DNA of 52,787 bases from a virus (IMGVR_UViG_3300033994_001553:1-52787), one strand, 5' to 3'. Counted from the stretch's first letter, positions 27,138 through 34,715 are shown. Numbers and translations are program-made. The notes: generated by a model from the letters alone, not told the origin.

Positions 27138-27662
27138 ATGAGTAGATTTAAAAGAATGTTATTCGGTGAAACTCCGTATGTAAAGGTTGAAGATAAAAAT
27201 AGATTTTATTACATGCTTCAACAGATGCAGGCAAACAGATGGAAGATAACAATGATTGTATTGTTTTTATTCTTCTTTATCATTGCCGGTATAAACTCCG
27301 CAATATTTTTTGGTGTGTCCATTGAAGAAAGTTGGAAAGAAATGTTATTGATATTATTTGGAGCGTTTGTTGGTAATCTTAATAAGGTTGTTGATTACTG
27401 GTTCAACTCTGAAGACAGAGACAAGATGTTAATTCAAAAGGTTGACGAGGAAGATGGAACATCACTATCAAGTGCTGTGGAATACCCAATAACACCAAGA
27501 CCACCACAACCACCAGTTGTTGTAGTTACACAAGTTAAAGAAGAAACTCCTGTGGTTGTTGAAGAACCAGTTGTTTATACTGAACCTGAAGTATATGAGG
27601 AACCAATCGTTGAGGAATACCCAACAGAGGAACCGACACAAGAAGGTGAAGAAAACGTATAA
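27138..27662 (+). CDS. Two-helix membrane protein with Pro/Glu/Val tail
   Basis: 174 residues. Two transmembrane helices (about 36-57 and 68-88) with the segment GAFVGNLNKVVDYWFNSEDRD, resembling phage holin-like membrane proteins, then an acidic Pro/Val/Glu-rich tail of about 70 residues (PPQPPVVVV, EEPVVYTEPE). The tail looks like a periplasm-spanning or protein-binding extension. Last gene of the signalling operon before a terminator. Holin is possible but unproven. Confidence 0.75.
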   Translation: MSRFKRMLFGETPYVKVEDKNRFYYMLQQMQANRWKITMIVLFLFFFIIAGINSAIFFGVSIEESWKEMLLILFGAFVGNLNKVVDYWFNSEDRDKMLIQKVDEEDGTSLSSAVEYPITPRPPQPPVVVVTQVKEETPVVVEEPVVYTEPEVYEEPIVEEYPTEEPTQEGEENV

Positions 27663-27677
27663 TAAGTTAACTTAATA

Positions 27678-27713
27678 TTGAAAACCCCACTTGAAAAGGT
27701 GGGGTTTTTGTTT
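27678..27713 (+). terminator. Intrinsic terminator, repeated element copy 1
   Basis: ACCCCAC/GTGGGGT hairpin followed by TTTTT. The 36 nt 27678-27713 recur exactly at 28451-28486, so the lipoprotein gene between them is bracketed by identical terminators, a possible recombination cassette. Confidence 0.88.
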
Positions 27714-27747
27714 AACGGTGTATTTATAAATAAAAAACTAAAAAATT

Positions 27748-28434
27748 ATGAAAAAAATTATTTTAAGTATTATTATGTCAACTATGTTATTTAGTTGTGA
27801 TACAAGTACAAAAACTGAAAATGCTGAAGACATTAAATCTGATAAAATTGTTAAGATACATGATGGGTCTTTTGCTTTTTGTGGTGCATCGGGAGCGATT
27901 CCAACCGGACGAAAGATTGTTGTTCAAGGTGTAGAATATGATGAGGGTTGTGCAATATGTCCTGTATTATCAGGGCCATCAATCTCCAATTTGGCGATGG
28001 AAGGTTTTAGTGAAACCTACGGAAAGTTTAATGTTAATGAATACTTCCAAAGTCCTGACGGAACCAATAATACTGTTTGGTCGTTATTTTGGTATTATGA
28101 TTCAACTACGACTATTCCTCAATTTAACCCTTCAACTAAAGAATGGGAAATGATGACACCTGTGAATAGAGCTTTTGTTGTGAATACAGATGAACCAAGT
28201 ACAAGTGAAAGTAATATGTTCGCAATGCCAGGTATTATTTTTGATACAACATCTACAGGTATTGTGTTGGCAAAAGTATATGGCCCACTTAACGAGGCTG
28301 CGGTTCCACTACGTAAAGCAATTCCTGTTAAAACAGGTATGACATCAATCACGGCAGCTAAGATTGGATTTCCTTATCCTGTGGGGACACCTGTACCTAT
28401 TGCTGAGTATAGTAAAGAACTTCAAAAAAAGTAA
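27748..28434 (+). CDS. Lipoprotein, unknown
   Basis: 228 residues. Signal MKKIILSIIMSTMLFSC with lipobox (Cys17). The mature part has several cysteines (FCGASGA, CAICPVLSG) and a beta-rich, secreted-type composition. TATTTAT lies 20 nt upstream of the ATG. Flanked by identical terminators. No family recognised. Probably surface- or periplasm-exposed, perhaps excluding other phages. Confidence 0.82.
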   Translation: MKKIILSIIMSTMLFSCDTSTKTENAEDIKSDKIVKIHDGSFAFCGASGAIPTGRKIVVQGVEYDEGCAICPVLSGPSISNLAMEGFSETYGKFNVNEYFQSPDGTNNTVWSLFWYYDSTTTIPQFNPSTKEWEMMTPVNRAFVVNTDEPSTSESNMFAMPGIIFDTTSTGIVLAKVYGPLNEAAVPLRKAIPVKTGMTSITAAKIGFPYPVGTPVPIAEYSKELQKK

Positions 28435-28450
28435 AAACAAATAAATATTG

Positions 28451-28494
28451 TTGAAAACCCCACTTGAAAAGGTGGGGTTTTTGTTTTACATTTG
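28451..28494 (+). terminator. Intrinsic terminator overlapping a promoter, repeat copy 2
   Basis: Same terminator as at 27678. Its loop TTG (28464-28466) also sits 20 nt before TACATTTG (28487-28494), so the hairpin contains the -33 element of the next promoter. Confidence 0.75.
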
Positions 28495-28498
28495 TATC

Positions 28499-28515
28499 AG
28501 TTACAAGAGTTCTTT
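28499..28515 (+). repeat. Left arm of a 17-bp inverted repeat flanking one gene
   Basis: AGTTACAAGAGTTCTTT is repeated in inverted form at 28920-28936. It overlaps the boxA-like GTTCTTTGA (28509-28517). Confidence 0.85.
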
Positions 28516-28538
28516 GAAATAAATAAAGAGATAATATT

Positions 28539-28910
28539 ATGGAAACAACTTATTTTGTTTTAGGTATGCTCTCGGTTGTTGCTCTAATTTTCATTGGGGT
28601 AATTGCTTGGGGTATGGTTAAGATTAGTAAACAACAAACAGAAATTGGAAATTTGAAAGAAGATATCCAAGGATTAGTGAGAACAATATCACAAGAAATA
28701 GAAGATACGACTCGTCGTATTGATTATGAAAGACAAAACATTCAATCTGAGGTTAGAGGATATAGCGACAGATTGGAAAGACAAATTACAGATATTTGGA
28801 GAGGTATGACGGATTCTATTTCTGAATCCAACTCATATACTGACAAACGAATTGATAAATTAATTGATACCTATGATATCAAGAAAGAAAAAGACCTGTT
28901 AAAAGGATAA
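28539..28910 (+). CDS. Small membrane-anchored coiled-coil protein
   Basis: 123 residues. An N-terminal transmembrane helix (about 5-28, outside-in) is followed by a coiled coil of about 85 residues rich in Arg, Glu and Gln (IDYERQNIQSEVRGYSDRLE). No family recognised. The gene is enclosed by a perfect 17-bp inverted repeat with a T run after the right arm. Confidence 0.8.
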   Translation: METTYFVLGMLSVVALIFIGVIAWGMVKISKQQTEIGNLKEDIQGLVRTISQEIEDTTRRIDYERQNIQSEVRGYSDRLERQITDIWRGMTDSISESNSYTDKRIDKLIDTYDIKKEKDLLKG

Positions 28911-28919
28911 AATAAACAT

Positions 28920-28940
28920 AAAGAACTCTTGTAACTTTTT
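28920..28940 (+). repeat. Right arm of the 17-bp inverted repeat, with T run
   Basis: AAAGAACTCTTGTAACT followed by TTTT. Pairing with the left arm would close the whole mRNA into a loop with a terminator-like end. The arms could equally be the ends of a small mobile cassette. Confidence 0.8.
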
Positions 28941-28953
28941 AAAAAAATATATT

Positions 28954-29145
28954 ATGAAAACTTTCAAAAAAATAATAGGAATACTTCCCTTAATCGTTGC
29001 TCTTTACCTTTTTGTGGTATTGTTGATTTCAGCTTTTACAGGAACTAAAATTGAAGAATATGTTGATGTTAAGTGGTGGGGATTGTTCCTTTTAGTTGAC
29101 CTTTGGGCTGAACAAAAAAATAAGAAGTTATATGAGGGTGAATAA
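28954..29145 (+). CDS. Small two-helix membrane protein
   Basis: 63 residues with hydrophobic segments at about 6-28 and 41-53. It overlaps the start of the methylglyoxal synthase gene by 14 nt. No family recognised. Confidence 0.7.
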   Translation: MKTFKKIIGILPLIVALYLFVVLLISAFTGTKIEEYVDVKWWGLFLLVDLWAEQKNKKLYEGE

Positions 29146-29518
29146 GTTAAGGTTTGCGGTTATCGCTCACGACAATAAGAAGGCCGACATGGTTGCCTTT
29201 ATCATGAAGAGGTTGGACTTCTTCAAAGATAATGTTGAAATATTTGCAACAGGAACAACTGGTAAACATATTGAGTTTGCTGGTTTGGATGTTACAAGAC
29301 TGAAGTCAGGACCGATGGGTGGTGATGCTCAGATTGCGGCAATGATTGTTGAAGATAAGATTGATTGTGTCATCTTCTTCATTGACCCTTTGTCTGCTCA
29401 CCCTCACGAAGTTGACGTTCAAATGTTAGTTCGTATATGTAATGTTACCGACACACCTATTTCTTGTAATTATGCTACGGCAAGTATGTTGATTAATTAT
29501 TTTGAAAATCAAGAATAA
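29132..29518 (+). CDS. mgsA: Methylglyoxal synthase
   Basis: 128 residues from ATG 29132, close to bacterial MgsA (about 150). Motifs: FAVIAHDNKK (His13, Asp14), IFATGTTGKHIE, RLKSGPMGGDAQIAAMI with the catalytic Asp65, and FFIDPLSAHPHEVDVQMLVR (His92). These match the phosphate-binding and catalytic residues of the family. It converts dihydroxyacetone phosphate to methylglyoxal and phosphate, a bypass that relieves sugar-phosphate build-up and frees phosphate. It overlaps the upstream membrane gene. In a phage this is an unusual metabolic gene that could release phosphate for nucleotide synthesis or damage the host. Confidence 0.93.
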   Translation: MRVNKLRFAVIAHDNKKADMVAFIMKRLDFFKDNVEIFATGTTGKHIEFAGLDVTRLKSGPMGGDAQIAAMIVEDKIDCVIFFIDPLSAHPHEVDVQMLVRICNVTDTPISCNYATASMLINYFENQE

Positions 29519-29531
29519 TATCATATCTTTG
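29502..29531 (+). promoter_or_regulatory. Host-type promoter, leaderless
   Basis: TTG 29502-29504 and TATCTTTG 29524-29531, spacing 19. ATG at 29536, 4 nt later. Confidence 0.78.
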
Positions 29532-29535
29532 TCCC

Positions 29536-30234
29536 ATGATTTTAAAGATTGAACAAGACATAAAAGGAATATTCCCAAACGTATGGATATGTTCTGACCC
29601 GCACTACAATCACAAGAACATTTGTAGAGGAACGACTAATTGGAGAACAACAGATAACGAAATCCCTGTTGACCAAACTCGTGACTTTGACACACTTGAA
29701 CGAATGAACCAATCTATCGTTGATGGTATCAATTGGAACGTTGGACAGGATGATGTATTGGTTTGTCTTGGTGACTGGTCCTTTGGTGGGTTTGAGTTCA
29801 TTAAACAATTCAGAGATAGAATTGTGTGTAAGAATGTTCACCTTGTATTAGGTAACCATGACCAACACGTTGAAAGAAACAAAGGGGACATACAATCAAT
29901 CTTCAGTTCAGTATCCGAATACCTACGACTTGTAGTTATGGAACCTGTTAAGAAGAACGAAGTAAAGAGACATGAGTTTGTATGTATGCACTACCCAATC
30001 CAAAGTTGGGACGGAATGAATAAAGGTATTCCTCACCTTCACGGACACGTTCACTTACCAAACAATAAAAAGTTTGGTAATGGAAAGAAAATGGACGTTG
30101 GGTTTGACGGACACCCTGAGTTCCGACCATACAACTTGTTGAGAGAAGTATTACCTTTGATGAAAAATCGTGAGCAGTTGTCGGATATGCCGAATGACCA
30201 CCACCTTGAAAGATTATTAAACGCTGATAAATAA
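29536..30234 (+). CDS. Calcineurin-like metallophosphoesterase
   Basis: 232 residues. Metal ligands in order: SDPHYNH (Asp21, His23), GDWSFGG, LGNHDQH, CMHYP and HLHGHVH. All five metallophosphoesterase blocks are present. The family hydrolyses phosphomono- and diesters, including 2',3'-cyclic phosphates. It opens a run with a cyclic-phosphate-type receiver, a kinase and an RNA ligase, so a role in trimming RNA ends for repair is likely by context. Leaderless promoter. Confidence 0.9.
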   Translation: MILKIEQDIKGIFPNVWICSDPHYNHKNICRGTTNWRTTDNEIPVDQTRDFDTLERMNQSIVDGINWNVGQDDVLVCLGDWSFGGFEFIKQFRDRIVCKNVHLVLGNHDQHVERNKGDIQSIFSSVSEYLRLVVMEPVKKNEVKRHEFVCMHYPIQSWDGMNKGIPHLHGHVHLPNNKKFGNGKKMDVGFDGHPEFRPYNLLREVLPLMKNREQLSDMPNDHHLERLLNADK

Positions 30235-30240
30235 AAATAC

Positions 30241-30690
30241 ATGAAAATCTATCTAGATGATATCCGAACACCTGTTGAAAAAGACTGGCAGGTTGTTAGA
30301 ACTTTTTACGAACTATCTGATTTAATCCAAAAGGTTGGATTGAATGTTGTTGATGTTATATCATTAGACCACGACTTGGGTGATAGTGCTATGACTGAGT
30401 ATCACACAAACGTTTCACCTAACTATAAATTGAGTTATGAGAACATTGATGAGAAGACTGGATACGACGGTGCGAAGTTCTTGGTTGATGAGTTCTATAA
30501 ACTAAACCCTGAAAGATTGGAGATGAGCCGTTCCGACAAAAAGAAAGAACCAATTAAGTTCCCTGATGTTTATACCCACTCAGCTAATCCTATTGGTAGT
30601 GCTAACATCATGGGTTATATCAATAACTTCTTGATGAATGAGGGTAAACCACAAAATTGTATCAGAGTTCAAATACCACACACAGTATGA
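30241..30690 (+). CDS. Cyclic-phosphate processing receiver-domain (cREC-like) protein
   Basis: 149 residues. Opens MKIYLDDIRTP, has DVISLDHDLGD, TGYDGAKFLVDEF and a terminal HSANPIGSANIMGYINNF. This set matches the cREC domain, a receiver-like fold found beside RNA ligases and phosphoesterases and proposed to process cyclic phosphates at RNA ends. Conserved acidic residues (Asp6, Asp7, Asp44, Asp46) and His119 could form the active site. Next gene overlaps by 4 nt. Confidence 0.85.
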   Translation: MKIYLDDIRTPVEKDWQVVRTFYELSDLIQKVGLNVVDVISLDHDLGDSAMTEYHTNVSPNYKLSYENIDEKTGYDGAKFLVDEFYKLNPERLEMSRSDKKKEPIKFPDVYTHSANPIGSANIMGYINNFLMNEGKPQNCIRVQIPHTV

Positions 30691-30896
30691 CAAGTAGAAT
30701 AGTTTTTGATGTTGAATTAACGTTAGACCAAAGAATTGAGATTATTGAAAAGGTTGACCAACACTTTGATATTCTTGATTTTGGAATCAATAGTAATTTC
30801 AATAGAGATACTGAGGACAAGGATTTACATACACAAATTGATGTGATGTATCCTGGTGTCCCAAGAAAAGTAACCGCTTATTACATAATTAATTAA
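30687..30896 (+). CDS. Small acidic protein, unknown
   Basis: 69 residues from ATG 30687, overlapping the upstream stop (ATGA). Acidic, beta/alpha mixed (FDVELTLDQRIEIIEKVDQHF). No family recognised. Part of the RNA-repair transcript. Confidence 0.72.
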   Translation: MTSRIVFDVELTLDQRIEIIEKVDQHFDILDFGINSNFNRDTEDKDLHTQIDVMYPGVPRKVTAYYIIN

Positions 30897-30897
30897 T

Positions 30898-31068
30898 ATG
30901 GGACACGCAATTGTTATTATATTTTGTTGGGCATTTTTTATTAGTATTAGTGTCCTTTTAGTAGTAATTTTAGGAACTTATTTGGCAGATACGTTTAAAG
31001 ATAGTAAATTTGACAAATGGTGGAGACGCCATATTATTGATGATATACCTGAAGAATTAGAAGATTAA
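30898..31068 (+). CDS. 56-residue single-pass membrane protein
   Basis: ATG 30898, TAA 31066-31068. One long hydrophobic helix (about residues 4-29), then a charged tail with KWWRRH and an acidic end. It lies 1 nt after the previous stop and 4 nt before the kinase gene. No family recognised. Confidence 0.7.
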   Translation: MGHAIVIIFCWAFFISISVLLVVILGTYLADTFKDSKFDKWWRRHIIDDIPEELED

Positions 31069-31072
31069 AATT

Positions 31073-31462
31073 ATGAAAACATTATATATCGTAAGAGGAA
31101 TACCAGGAAGTGGCAAAAGCACATTTGCACAATCATTGGATTGTCCTGTATTTGAGGCTGACCAATATTTTATTGATTCTGAAACAGGTGAATACAAATT
31201 TGACGGGTCAAAAATAAAACTGGCTCATAACTGGTGTAAATTACGTGTTGAGCAAAGTATGGAAGATGATTTTCAAAAGATTGCCGTTTCAAACACCTTT
31301 ACACAAGAGTGGGAAATGGATGCTTACTATGAGTTAGCCAAACAATACGGATACAGAGTTTTTTCACTTATAGTGGAGAACAGACATGGTGGTGTAAATG
31401 AACATGGTGTGCCTGAAGACAAGTTAGAATTAATGAAAAACCGTTTTGAAGTAAAACTTTAA
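31073..31462 (+). CDS. P-loop kinase, N4BP2/polynucleotide-kinase-like
   Basis: 129 residues. Walker A GIPGSGKST (residues 9-17), FEADQYF as the next acidic segment, and the ending EHGVPEDKLELMKNRFE typical of N4BP2-type and T4 Pnk-like P-loop kinases. It lacks a phosphatase domain, unlike T4 Pnkp. Position among a phosphoesterase, a cREC protein and RNA ligase suggests it phosphorylates the 5' end of broken RNA. Other small-molecule kinases of the same fold remain possible. Confidence 0.85.
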   Translation: MKTLYIVRGIPGSGKSTFAQSLDCPVFEADQYFIDSETGEYKFDGSKIKLAHNWCKLRVEQSMEDDFQKIAVSNTFTQEWEMDAYYELAKQYGYRVFSLIVENRHGGVNEHGVPEDKLELMKNRFEVKL

Positions 31463-31468
31463 CAAACA

Positions 31469-32068
31469 ATGATTGATAATATTGAATTAATAAAACCATT
31501 ATTGAACTTTGAAAACGAGGGTGACTTCTATATGCTCTACGTATTCAAACGAAAGAAGGACCAACCTGAAGGTGAGAGAGACAATCACCAATCAGTTCGG
31601 ACTATTAAAACTTATTGTGTTGAAAGTATTGAATACTTGGAGAAACGATACGATGAGATTAAACAACTCTGTGAGATGTTTAAAGCTCGGGCATATATCC
31701 ACGTTCAAAAACAAAACCATAAGGATGTGTCTTTGGAAATGATGATTGGACTGGCTGAAAAGATTAAGAACGGACAACATAACCAAAAACATTTGTTTGA
31801 CTCAGTTGTCGGACAGATTAAAACTCATGAGAAGAGGTGGATTGTAGATTTGGATACTCAAGATGAAGACGAAGTGGTTAGAATGACAAAAGTTATCAAT
31901 ATCACTAGACCTGAAGGAGATAAGATTAAATGTATCATTCCAACCAAAAATGGTTATCATTTCATTACCGATAGATTTGATGTATCGCAATTTAGTAATG
32001 TATATCCTGACGTTGATATTCAGAAAAAAAATCCAACTTTGTTATTTTTACCTAATTCATTATGTTAA
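31469..32068 (+). CDS. Phage protein with primase-like motifs, unknown
   Basis: 199 residues. RWIVDLDTQDEDE (hydrophobic-DxD) followed about 40 residues later by CIIPTKNGYHFIT recalls the metal-binding and G-x-H motifs of archaeo-eukaryotic primase folds. The resemblance is weak. The family occurs in phages, with no activity known to me. It overlaps the next gene by 7 nt and sits between the kinase and the RNA ligase. Confidence 0.75.
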   Translation: MIDNIELIKPLLNFENEGDFYMLYVFKRKKDQPEGERDNHQSVRTIKTYCVESIEYLEKRYDEIKQLCEMFKARAYIHVQKQNHKDVSLEMMIGLAEKIKNGQHNQKHLFDSVVGQIKTHEKRWIVDLDTQDEDEVVRMTKVINITRPEGDKIKCIIPTKNGYHFITDRFDVSQFSNVYPDVDIQKKNPTLLFLPNSLC

Positions 32069-32448
32069 TTTCATTTATTATTATCTTCATCCATTGGATT
32101 GCCGACTTTGTATTACAAACTGACTGGCAAGCCCAAAACAAAAGTAAGAACAACTTTGCTTTATTAAGCCACACATCAAATTATTCAATGGTGTGGTTGT
32201 TACCTATGTGTTTTGTCTTTGGTATAATGAAACAAGGTGCGACAACTGAATGGATTGTTTGGTCTACTTTATATTTTAGTATGATTACTTTTGTTGTTCA
32301 CACTATTACCGATTACTTTACTAGTCGTCTGAATAGTAAGTTATGGACGGGAGGTAAAGTTCATTACTTCTTTGTCAGTGTTGGTTTTGACCAAGTGTTA
32401 CATTATGGTCAGTTATTTTTAACATATCATTATTTGTTTAATCGTTAA
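32062..32448 (+). CDS. DUF3307-type membrane protein
   Basis: 128 residues with three or four membrane segments. The opening HWIADFVLQTDWQAQNKSKN with a later HTITDYFTSR and FDQVLHY follows the His/Asp pattern of DUF3307 membrane proteins of phages and bacteria. Function unknown. Confidence 0.78.
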   Translation: MLISFIIIFIHWIADFVLQTDWQAQNKSKNNFALLSHTSNYSMVWLLPMCFVFGIMKQGATTEWIVWSTLYFSMITFVVHTITDYFTSRLNSKLWTGGKVHYFFVSVGFDQVLHYGQLFLTYHYLFNR

Positions 32449-32464
32449 TTGTTTTGTATCTTTG
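32434..32464 (+). promoter_or_regulatory. Host-type promoter, leaderless
   Basis: TTG 32434-32436 and TATCTTTG 32457-32464, spacing 20. ATG at 32469, 4 nt later. Confidence 0.78.
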
Positions 32465-32468
32465 TTAA

Positions 32469-33530
32469 ATGAACGAAGTGCTAAACAAATATTTTGAGGA
32501 AGGGTTGGTGTATAAACAATTACATCCAACTCTTCCTTTGACTATATGGAACTACACTGAAAAGGTTCAGTATGAAGGTCTTTTTGATGATGTTACTTTA
32601 CAAACTCGTGGGTTAGTTACTGACAACAAAGGTAATGTTGTTGCTCGTCCATTTAGAAAGTTCTTCAACATAGAAGAAGAAAGACACACTCCGACTTCTG
32701 AGTTTGATGTTTATGAAAAGATGGATGGTTCACTTGGTATATTGTTCAACTATGAGGGACAATGGGTGATAGCAACTCGTGGTTCATTTGCGTCTGACCA
32801 ATCATTAAAAGGTTTCTTCATGTTACAAAAGTATGACTTTAAGAAACTTCACAAAGATTACACTTACCTGTTTGAAATAATATATGATGATAACCGTATA
32901 GTTGTTAAGTATGACTATGAGGACTTGGTATTACTTGGTATGATAAATACTGAAACTGGGTATGAGGTTGATTTACATGGTGAAGGTAACGATGTTAGAT
33001 TTAAGAACATGGTTAACAATCTTGGTTTCAAAGTTGTCAAAAAATACGATGGAATTCGGGATTATACCGAATTGAAGGATAAAGTTGAGCAAAACGCTGA
33101 AGGATTTGTTGTTCGTTTTTCTAATGGAGATAGAATGAAAGTTAAGGGTGTTAAGTATCTTCGTCTTCATAAACTTATGACTAATGTATCTACTACTTCT
33201 GTTTGGGAAATGTTGAGCGAGGACAAAGATGTATTGGAAATACTGAAAGATGTTCCTGACGAATTCTATAAGAAGATAAAGATGTATGTTCAAGAGTTAA
33301 GATATAACCACTATCAGTTTGGAGAACGTGCTGGTAAGATATATCAGTATTTCAGATATGGTAAGTATGGGGACAGAGAAACTGAACCATCAAAGAAAGA
33401 CTTTGCTTTACACTTACAAGAATGTGAAACTCACCCAAAGATAAAGGCGTTATGTTTTATGATGTGGGATGGAAAGAGTACTGATAAAGTAATATGGAAT
33501 TATTTAAAACCCGAATATAAAAAGTTATGA
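32469..33530 (+). CDS. rnl1: T4 Rnl1-type RNA ligase
   Basis: 353 residues (T4 Rnl1 is 374). Nucleotidyl-transferase motif I EKMDGSLG with Lys84 as the adenylated residue, RPFRKFFN upstream, a motif III-like YTYLFEIIYDDNRIVV, motif IV AEGFVVRF and motif V MKVKGVKYL. The C-terminal domain (about 245-353) is helical, as in the tRNA-specific half of Rnl1. It seals 5'-phosphate to 3'-hydroxyl RNA ends with ATP, classically to mend tRNAs cut by host anticodon nucleases. The phage's own large tRNA set would be protected. Overlaps the next gene by 4 nt. Confidence 0.94.
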   Translation: MNEVLNKYFEEGLVYKQLHPTLPLTIWNYTEKVQYEGLFDDVTLQTRGLVTDNKGNVVARPFRKFFNIEEERHTPTSEFDVYEKMDGSLGILFNYEGQWVIATRGSFASDQSLKGFFMLQKYDFKKLHKDYTYLFEIIYDDNRIVVKYDYEDLVLLGMINTETGYEVDLHGEGNDVRFKNMVNNLGFKVVKKYDGIRDYTELKDKVEQNAEGFVVRFSNGDRMKVKGVKYLRLHKLMTNVSTTSVWEMLSEDKDVLEILKDVPDEFYKKIKMYVQELRYNHYQFGERAGKIYQYFRYGKYGDRETEPSKKDFALHLQECETHPKIKALCFMMWDGKSTDKVIWNYLKPEYKKL

Positions 33531-33727
33531 AAAAAGAAACATTTGGACAAATAGACCAAACCAATCCTGTTACAAGAGGTAGTACCGCTTTGGTATATAA
33601 AGAAGAAACACTTGAAGATGCAGCACAATCTTACGCTGTAAATCAAAGAAATAGAACTTCTCATTATATGGGGTTTATTCAAGGTGCTAAATGGATGGAA
33701 AGACAACTGAAAAATAAAACTAAATAA
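33527..33727 (+). CDS. Small protein, unknown
   Basis: 66 residues, starting inside the ligase stop codon (ATGA). The pattern EETLEDAAQSYAVNQRN...FIQGAKWMERQL is one I associate with short uncharacterised phage proteins. No function known. Confidence 0.72.
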   Translation: MKKETFGQIDQTNPVTRGSTALVYKEETLEDAAQSYAVNQRNRTSHYMGFIQGAKWMERQLKNKTK

Positions 33728-33731
33728 AACT

Positions 33732-34010
33732 ATGAAAAAAATTTTAACATCCCCTTGGACATTGTTCTTCGTGTTCGTCGCAACAGTAATGTCGTTAATT
33801 GTAATTGCGTCTTATGATAAACAAAATGGTTATTATTATAGTGAGGCTCATTATGTTATAAAGGTTGAGAGACACCGACCACAGAATGTTCATGAAGAGA
33901 TGAACTTGTATTATGATATCACACTTGAAAATGGTGTGGAGATGAAGTCGTTGAGACAGGTATCTGTTGGTGATACTATCTACTTTGATATGTATAAAGT
34001 TGGAAAGTAA
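33732..34010 (+). CDS. Single-pass membrane protein with exported domain
   Basis: 92 residues. One membrane helix (about 8-28), then a beta-rich exported part (YYDITLENGVEMKSLRQVSVGD). No family recognised. The 36850 gene has a similar plan (helix, then a domain with a GDT turn). Confidence 0.75.
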   Translation: MKKILTSPWTLFFVFVATVMSLIVIASYDKQNGYYYSEAHYVIKVERHRPQNVHEEMNLYYDITLENGVEMKSLRQVSVGDTIYFDMYKVGK

Positions 34011-34030
34011 GTAATTTATTCGTATATTTG
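34000..34030 (+). promoter_or_regulatory. Host-type promoter, leaderless
   Basis: TTG 34000-34002 and TATATTTG 34023-34030, spacing 20. ATG at 34035, 4 nt later. The -33 element lies inside the preceding gene. Confidence 0.75.
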
Positions 34031-34034
34031 TTAA

Positions 34035-34715
34035 ATGTTGAAAGTAACCCTAATATCAGACACGCACACTAAAGAACGAAATGTTCTTGTGAATGGTGGT
34101 GATTTGATTTTACATAGCGGTGACGTTATGAACTCAGGTTATAATTGGGAAGATTTGTATGACTTCTTAAAATGGTTCAGTGAGTTACCATATAAGATGA
34201 AGGTATTCATTCCTGGTAATCACGACAGATACATTGAGGACAAACCATTTGACGCTTGGAAGATGATTCGTGAGTTTAACGACAAAGGTGTTGTTTGTTT
34301 GATTGATGACTTCGTTGAGTTTGAGGGATTGAAAATCTATGGTAGTCCTTGGCAACCTGAGTTCTACAATTGGGCATTCAATCTACCACGTAATGGTAAG
34401 GAGTTGGAAGAGAAGTGGGCAAACATTCCTGACGATACCGACATCTTATTGACACACGGACCGGCTTGGGGTATCTTGGATACTGTAGTCAATCGTCGTG
34501 ATATGAACTTGGGTTGTGAGATGTTAACCAAACGATTGGAGACATTACACCCACTAATCCATAGTTGTGGGCATATCCACACAGGTTATGGGTATGTTGA
34601 GAAGAACGGAACACACTTCTTCAACGCATCTATCTTGGATGAGCGTTACCGTCACAACCAAAAACCTTTTGATATCACAATTAATTTAGAAAATAAACAA
34701 ATAGATATATTATGA
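34035..34715 (+). CDS. Calcineurin-like metallophosphoesterase, second
   Basis: 226 residues. Motifs LISDTHT, LHSGDVMN, IPGNHDRY, LLTHGPAWG and HSCGHIHTGYG give the full metallophosphoesterase metal site. The compact form with HGPAWGILD resembles predicted MPPED/YmdB-like phosphoesterases acting on nucleotides or cyclic phosphates. It closes the RNA-repair region. The lipoprotein gene overlaps its stop by 4 nt. Confidence 0.9.
   Translation: MLKVTLISDTHTKERNVLVNGGDLILHSGDVMNSGYNWEDLYDFLKWFSELPYKMKVFIPGNHDRYIEDKPFDAWKMIREFNDKGVVCLIDDFVEFEGLKIYGSPWQPEFYNWAFNLPRNGKELEEKWANIPDDTDILLTHGPAWGILDTVVNRRDMNLGCEMLTKRLETLHPLIHSCGHIHTGYGYVEKNGTHFFNASILDERYRHNQKPFDITINLENKQIDIL

Noticed and set aside
31469-32068. 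Call as archaeo-eukaryotic primase
   Set aside because: Only two short motifs resemble the fold and spacing is not diagnostic, so it is kept as unknown.
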